From G965276675 sp965276675 (GTDB lineage: Bacteria; Acidobacteriota; Terriglobia; Terriglobales; Acidobacteriaceae), in assembly GCA_965276675.1 (NCBI GenBank), contig OZ255624.1, positions 1,302,001-1,366,000 of the forward strand: 64,000 nt of DNA, given 5' to 3'. The position numbers and the translations under genes are program-made. Of this stretch, positions 60,721 to 64,000 are shown in pieces (the first letter of the stretch is position 1; every line of letters starts with the position of its first letter). The notes under the pieces are model-generated. The model was not told the DNA's origin and did no database searches. It was given only the letters and a program-made list of their open reading frames with translations.

Positions 60721-62334
60721 GTGCCTCTCTGCCTCTCCCGGAAACTCTTCGCAGCGGTTGTTGTCGCCGTTCTCACCGCCACACTACCCGCAGCCGCGAG
60801 CGACGCTCTCAGCCTCAAAATCCACAACGGAAAGCTCAAGGGCAAGCTCAGCGCGGACGGGCAGGTACGAGCCTTTCTCGGCATCCCGTACGCGGCTCCT
60901 CCGGTCGGCGAGCTGCGCTGGAAGCCTCCGCAACCCGCGGCCAACTGGCACGGCGAGCGCATGGCAACCAGCTTCGGTTCACGCTGCATGCAGCCGACGA
61001 TCTATGCGGACATGGTCTTTCGCGATCCCGGCCAGAGCGAGGATTGCCTCACACTGAACGTGTGGACGCCAGCCAGCGACAAGCACGCCAAGCTTCCAGT
61101 CATGGTCTGGATCTATGGTGGCGGCTTCAACACCGGCGCCACCTCCGAAGGGCGGCAAGACGGAGAAAACCTGGCGCACAAGGGCGTCCTTGTCGTCTCC
61201 ATGAACTACCGGCTTGGCGTCTTCGGCTTCTTCGCCCACCCCGAGCTCGCAGCGGAGTCCCCGCAGCACGCCGCCGGCAACTACGGCCTGCTCGATCAGA
61301 CCGCCGCGCTTCAGTGGGTACGCAACAACATCGCTGCCTTTGGCGGCGATCCAGGGAACGTGACCCTCTTCGGCGAGTCTGCCGGCTCCTTCGCCGTCAG
61401 CGCGCAGATGGCCTCGCCGGTATCAGCAGGACTCTTTGCCCATGCCATCGGCGAGAGCGGCGGCGCCTTTCCGCTGACCGGCCGCGACTTCCAGCCGCTC
61501 GCCGCCACTGAGGCGCAAGACGAGGACTTCGCCCGCGCCGCCTTCGGTACCAGCAGTCTTGCCTCACTCCGGGCGATTAGCGCCGACGACCTCCTCAAGG
61601 CCGCCAACACCAAGGTCGCTGGCAGCACGCCCCGCTTCCGGCCTGACATCGACGGCTACTTTCTGCCCGAGCCCATCCCGGCCATCTACGCCGCGGGCAA
61701 GCAGGCCCACATCCCACTGCTCGCCGGATGGAACAAGGACGAGGGCACCGGCGAAATCGTTAACGCGCCGGAGAAGCCAACCGTGGAGAGTCTCCGCGCC
61801 CTGGCGGAAAAACAGTTTGGGGCGCAGGCACCCGAGTTCCTGAAGGCCTACTCCGCAGCGGATGACGCCGAGGCGCTGCGCGTAGCCGAGGACTACTCCG
61901 GCGACCGCTTTATCGCCTACTCCACCTGGGCCTGGCTCGACGCACAGGTAGCGACTGGGCGCGCGCCCGTCTTCCGCTACCGCTTCGATCTGCCGTCACC
62001 CGGCGACCCTAACCATCCCGCTTCCGCCGGCGCCTTCCACTCCGACGATATTGAGTACGTCTTCGGCACGCTCGACTTCCGCAAAGGTGCAGCATGGCGG
62101 CCAGAGGACCGCGCCCTCTCCGCCCTCATGCAAACCTACTGGACCAACTTCGCCAAAACCGGCAACCCCAACGCCCTCGGCCTGCCGAAGTGGCCAGTCT
62201 ATAGCGCGACCAACCAGTGGAGCGCAGCGGACCAGTGGCAAGTGATGCATCTCGATCCCGCGCCAGAAGCCAGACCAGACCGGCATCGCGACCGATACCT
62301 CTTCCTCCGCGAGCACCGGCCTGCCGCGGAGTGA
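60721..62334 (+). CDS. Secreted type-B carboxylesterase
   Basis: An alpha/beta-hydrolase of the carboxylesterase/para-nitrobenzyl esterase family. A GTG at 60721, with AAGGA upstream, gives 537 residues and a good signal peptide (LFAAVVVAVLTATLPAAAS); the longer upstream frame overlaps the preceding gene and is not favoured. The nucleophile Ser is in TLFGESAGSFAV, Glu in WNKDEGTGE, and His in GAFHSDDIEYVFG; the oxyanion hole is WIYGGGFNTGA. It probably hydrolyses carboxylic esters in the periplasm or medium. The substrate cannot be told. Confidence 0.92.
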   Translation: MPLCLSRKLFAAVVVAVLTATLPAAASDALSLKIHNGKLKGKLSADGQVRAFLGIPYAAPPVGELRWKPPQPAANWHGERMATSFGSRCMQPTIYADMVFRDPGQSEDCLTLNVWTPASDKHAKLPVMVWIYGGGFNTGATSEGRQDGENLAHKGVLVVSMNYRLGVFGFFAHPELAAESPQHAAGNYGLLDQTAALQWVRNNIAAFGGDPGNVTLFGESAGSFAVSAQMASPVSAGLFAHAIGESGGAFPLTGRDFQPLAATEAQDEDFARAAFGTSSLASLRAISADDLLKAANTKVAGSTPRFRPDIDGYFLPEPIPAIYAAGKQAHIPLLAGWNKDEGTGEIVNAPEKPTVESLRALAEKQFGAQAPEFLKAYSAADDAEALRVAEDYSGDRFIAYSTWAWLDAQVATGRAPVFRYRFDLPSPGDPNHPASAGAFHSDDIEYVFGTLDFRKGAAWRPEDRALSALMQTYWTNFAKTGNPNALGLPKWPVYSATNQWSAADQWQVMHLDPAPEARPDRHRDRYLFLREHRPAAE

Positions 62335-62447
62335 TCGGGTCACCCCAATGCACAGTTGTTTAGCTCATCAACCGCAAACGTCTCGGGAAATAACTGTCAG
62401 CTCCCGTGCGAATGCGGCCACAGCCCGTCTGCCATTAAGTCCAGCCC

Positions 62448-64000
62448 TTAATGCCTAAAATGGCGCATCCCGGTAAACACCATCGCCACTCCTAGACGAT
62501 TCGCCGCCGCAGTCACCTCATCATCTCGCACCGACCCGCCCGGCTGGATCACTGCCGTTGCCCCCGCATCCACCACTGCCTCGAGGCCATCCGGAAAAGG
62601 AAAAAAGGCATCCGAAGCCGCCACGCAGCCGGCGAGCGGCAGCACTGCCTTCATCGCGCCAAAGCGCGCGGCATCCACGCGGCTCATCTGTCCGGCGCCC
62701 ACGCCTATTGTCTGCCCATCGCGAGCATAGACGATCGCATTCGACTTCACGTGCTTGCAGACACGCCACGCAAACAGCAGGCTGCGCATCTCCTCCGGAG
62801 TGGGCCGCCGCTCGGTGGCAATCTTCAGCTCCGCCTCTGTTACCTGCCCCGTGTCGGCGTCCTGCAGCAGCATGCCGCCCGAGACCTGCTTCATTACTCG
62901 CGCCCACTCGGCAGCCCGCACCACCACCAGCCTCAAGTTCTTCTTCGCAGCAAAGCGCGCCCTCGCGCCCTCGCTAAACGACGGCGCGGCAATCGCCTCC
63001 ACAAACAATCTTGCAATCTCCTCCGCGGCCTCCTCGTCGATCTCGCGATTGCTCCCGATCACTGCACCGAACGCCGAGACCGGATCAGCCGCCAGCGCCT
63101 TGGTGTAGGCCTCGCGCACGCTGCCGCCCGTTGCCGCGCCGCATGGATTGGTGTGCTTGATGATTGCTACCGCCGTCTCGCTAAACTCCTGCGCCAGATC
63201 CCAACACGCGTCCAGGTCGACCAGGTTGTTGTAGCTCAACTCCTTGCCCTGCAACTGCTCGGCTCCGGCCACACCCCGGCCGCTGCCATCCGCGTACAGC
63301 GCCGCCCGCTGGTGCGGATTCTCGCCATACCGCAGCGGCATCGCCATCGGATAGCTGATGCGCAGCGTCGCGGGAAATTCTTCACTGCCCGGTCCCGAAC
63401 TCGCTGACTCCGAACTCGCTGATCCCGATTCGCCTTCGCCAGCCAGCTTCGCCAAGGTGTCCGCGATCGCCGTGTCGTAAGCCGCCGTCATGGCAAAGGC
63501 CTGCCGGGCCAACCGCCAGCGCGTCTCCCGGCTCAGCCGTCCGGCATTGCTGCCGATCTCCGCCGCCAGAGTTGCGTACTCGGCGGGCGAGGTCACGACG
63601 GCTACATCTTCAAAATTCTTGGCCGCCGAACGCAGCATCGACGGTCCACCGATATCGATGTTCTCGATGATCTCGCTGAACTCCACGCCTGCCCGCGCCG
63701 CCGTCTTCTCGAACGGGTATAGATTCACCACCACCATGTCGATCGCTGGAATCGCGTGCTCGGCCACCGCGGTCTGGTGCTCGGCGTTTTCGCGGATGTG
63801 CAGGATTCCGCCATGCACCTTGGGATGAAGCGTTTTCACCCGGCCATCCAGCATCTCCGGAAAGCCGGTCAGCTCCGAAATGTCCTGTACCGCAAGTCCC
63901 GCTTCGCGCAGCGTCCGCGCCGTGCCGCCCGTCGAGACCAGTTCCACACCGCTGTCCGCCAGCCGCGCGGCAAACTCCGCCAACCCCGTCTTATCCGTTA
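62448..64000 (-). CDS. purH: Bifunctional AICAR transformylase / IMP cyclohydrolase, N-terminus beyond window
   Basis: PurH catalyses the last two steps of IMP synthesis. The frame stays open to the window edge, and the visible start (DKTGLAEFAARLADSGVELV-like) corresponds to about residue 15 of other PurH proteins, so the true start is just outside. The cyclohydrolase half has STGGTARTLREAG and DGRVKTLHPKVHGGI. The transformylase half has RYGENPHQ, the ELSYNNLVDLDACW core and KHTNPCGAA. A Ser/Gly-rich insertion (about 15-20 residues) at the domain junction contains a 15-base tandem repeat (63393-63422). It is monocistronic as far as seen. Confidence 0.95.
   Translation of the reverse strand, partial: TDKTGLAEFAARLADSGVELVSTGGTARTLREAGLAVQDISELTGFPEMLDGRVKTLHPKVHGGILHIRENAEHQTAVAEHAIPAIDMVVVNLYPFEKTAARAGVEFSEIIENIDIGGPSMLRSAAKNFEDVAVVTSPAEYATLAAEIGSNAGRLSRETRWRLARQAFAMTAAYDTAIADTLAKLAGEGESGSASSESASSGPGSEEFPATLRISYPMAMPLRYGENPHQRAALYADGSGRGVAGAEQLQGKELSYNNLVDLDACWDLAQEFSETAVAIIKHTNPCGAATGGSVREAYTKALAADPVSAFGAVIGSNREIDEEAAEEIARLFVEAIAAPSFSEGARARFAAKKNLRLVVVRAAEWARVMKQVSGGMLLQDADTGQVTEAELKIATERRPTPEEMRSLLFAWRVCKHVKSNAIVYARDGQTIGVGAGQMSRVDAARFGAMKAVLPLAGCVAASDAFFPFPDGLEAVVDAGATAVIQPGGSVRDDEVTAAANRLGVAMVFTGMRHFRH

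Noticed and set aside
1..64000. CRISPR arrays, rRNA operons, phage or complete insertion sequences
   Set aside because: No regularly spaced repeats of 24-40 bases, no rRNA sequence and no transposase or integrase gene could be recognised on either strand.

Overview
The window is about 62% GC by eye and densely coded on both strands. It looks like chromosome of a soil Acidobacteriota, most likely class Terriglobia/Acidobacteriia (Acidobacteriaceae-like). Evidence: two tandem VWFA-related genes of the TIGR03436 type, a TIGR03435-type protein, a secreted S53 (kumamolisin-like) peptidase, and an ECF sigma/anti-sigma operon with DUF4097/LiaF-like membrane proteins. The genus cannot be fixed from the sequence alone. 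There is no rRNA, CRISPR array, phage or intact insertion sequence.

Layout. 1-2213: C-terminal end of an Arg/Gly/Pro-rich protein translationally coupled to cmk. 2365-7118 (minus): five-gene ECF sigma, anti-sigma, B-box/membrane, small membrane and DUF4097 operon with a candidate ECF promoter upstream. 7350-9451: intergenic repeats, glgC and a small conserved gene. 9562-12488: membrane protein coupled to a methylmalonyl-CoA mutase large subunit, then a methyltransferase. 12660-17944: glycine cleavage genes gcvT, gcvH, gcvPA, gcvPB, a small coupled gene and tRNA-Arg(CCG). 18155-21096 (minus): S53 peptidase and msrA, each followed by a candidate terminator. 21292-26984: ftsQ, ftsA, ftsZ and a short penicillin-binding transpeptidase. 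27039-29230: nnrD and tsaE. 29291-33846 (minus): fabI and a DUF1015, amidase, GerMN, murI operon.

34120-37669: two VWA proteins and a convergent retropepsin/PDZ protein. 37791-40828: map and a transsulfuration pair. 40974-45041: acyl-CoA dehydrogenase, meaB, methylmalonyl-CoA epimerase, tsaB, rimI. 45043-45957: a BrnTA-like toxin-antitoxin pair and a YdcH-like gene. 46036-48649: psd, pssA and an aspartate-semialdehyde-dehydrogenase homologue without its catalytic Cys. 48734-49872: ArsR regulator and SDR enzyme. 49977-52352: a scrambled patch with a copied dgt 3' end, a frameshifted esterase and intact dgt. 52377-55836: a TPR lipoprotein-like/secreted protein and a TIGR03435 protein. 56748-60577: tandem paralogous polytopic membrane proteins and a small membrane protein. 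60721-64000: carboxylesterase and purH, which runs off the window.

How they fit together. Three functional blocks recur: cell envelope and division (ftsQAZ, PBP, murI, amidase, psd/pssA, the ECF envelope operon), propionate/methylmalonyl-CoA metabolism (mutase, meaB, epimerase, acyl-CoA dehydrogenase, split over two loci), and t6A tRNA modification (tsaE, tsaB, with rimI). The less described material is the ECF/B-box/DUF4097 operon, the tandem membrane paralogues, the dead ASADH homologue in the phospholipid operon, and several repeat families between genes.
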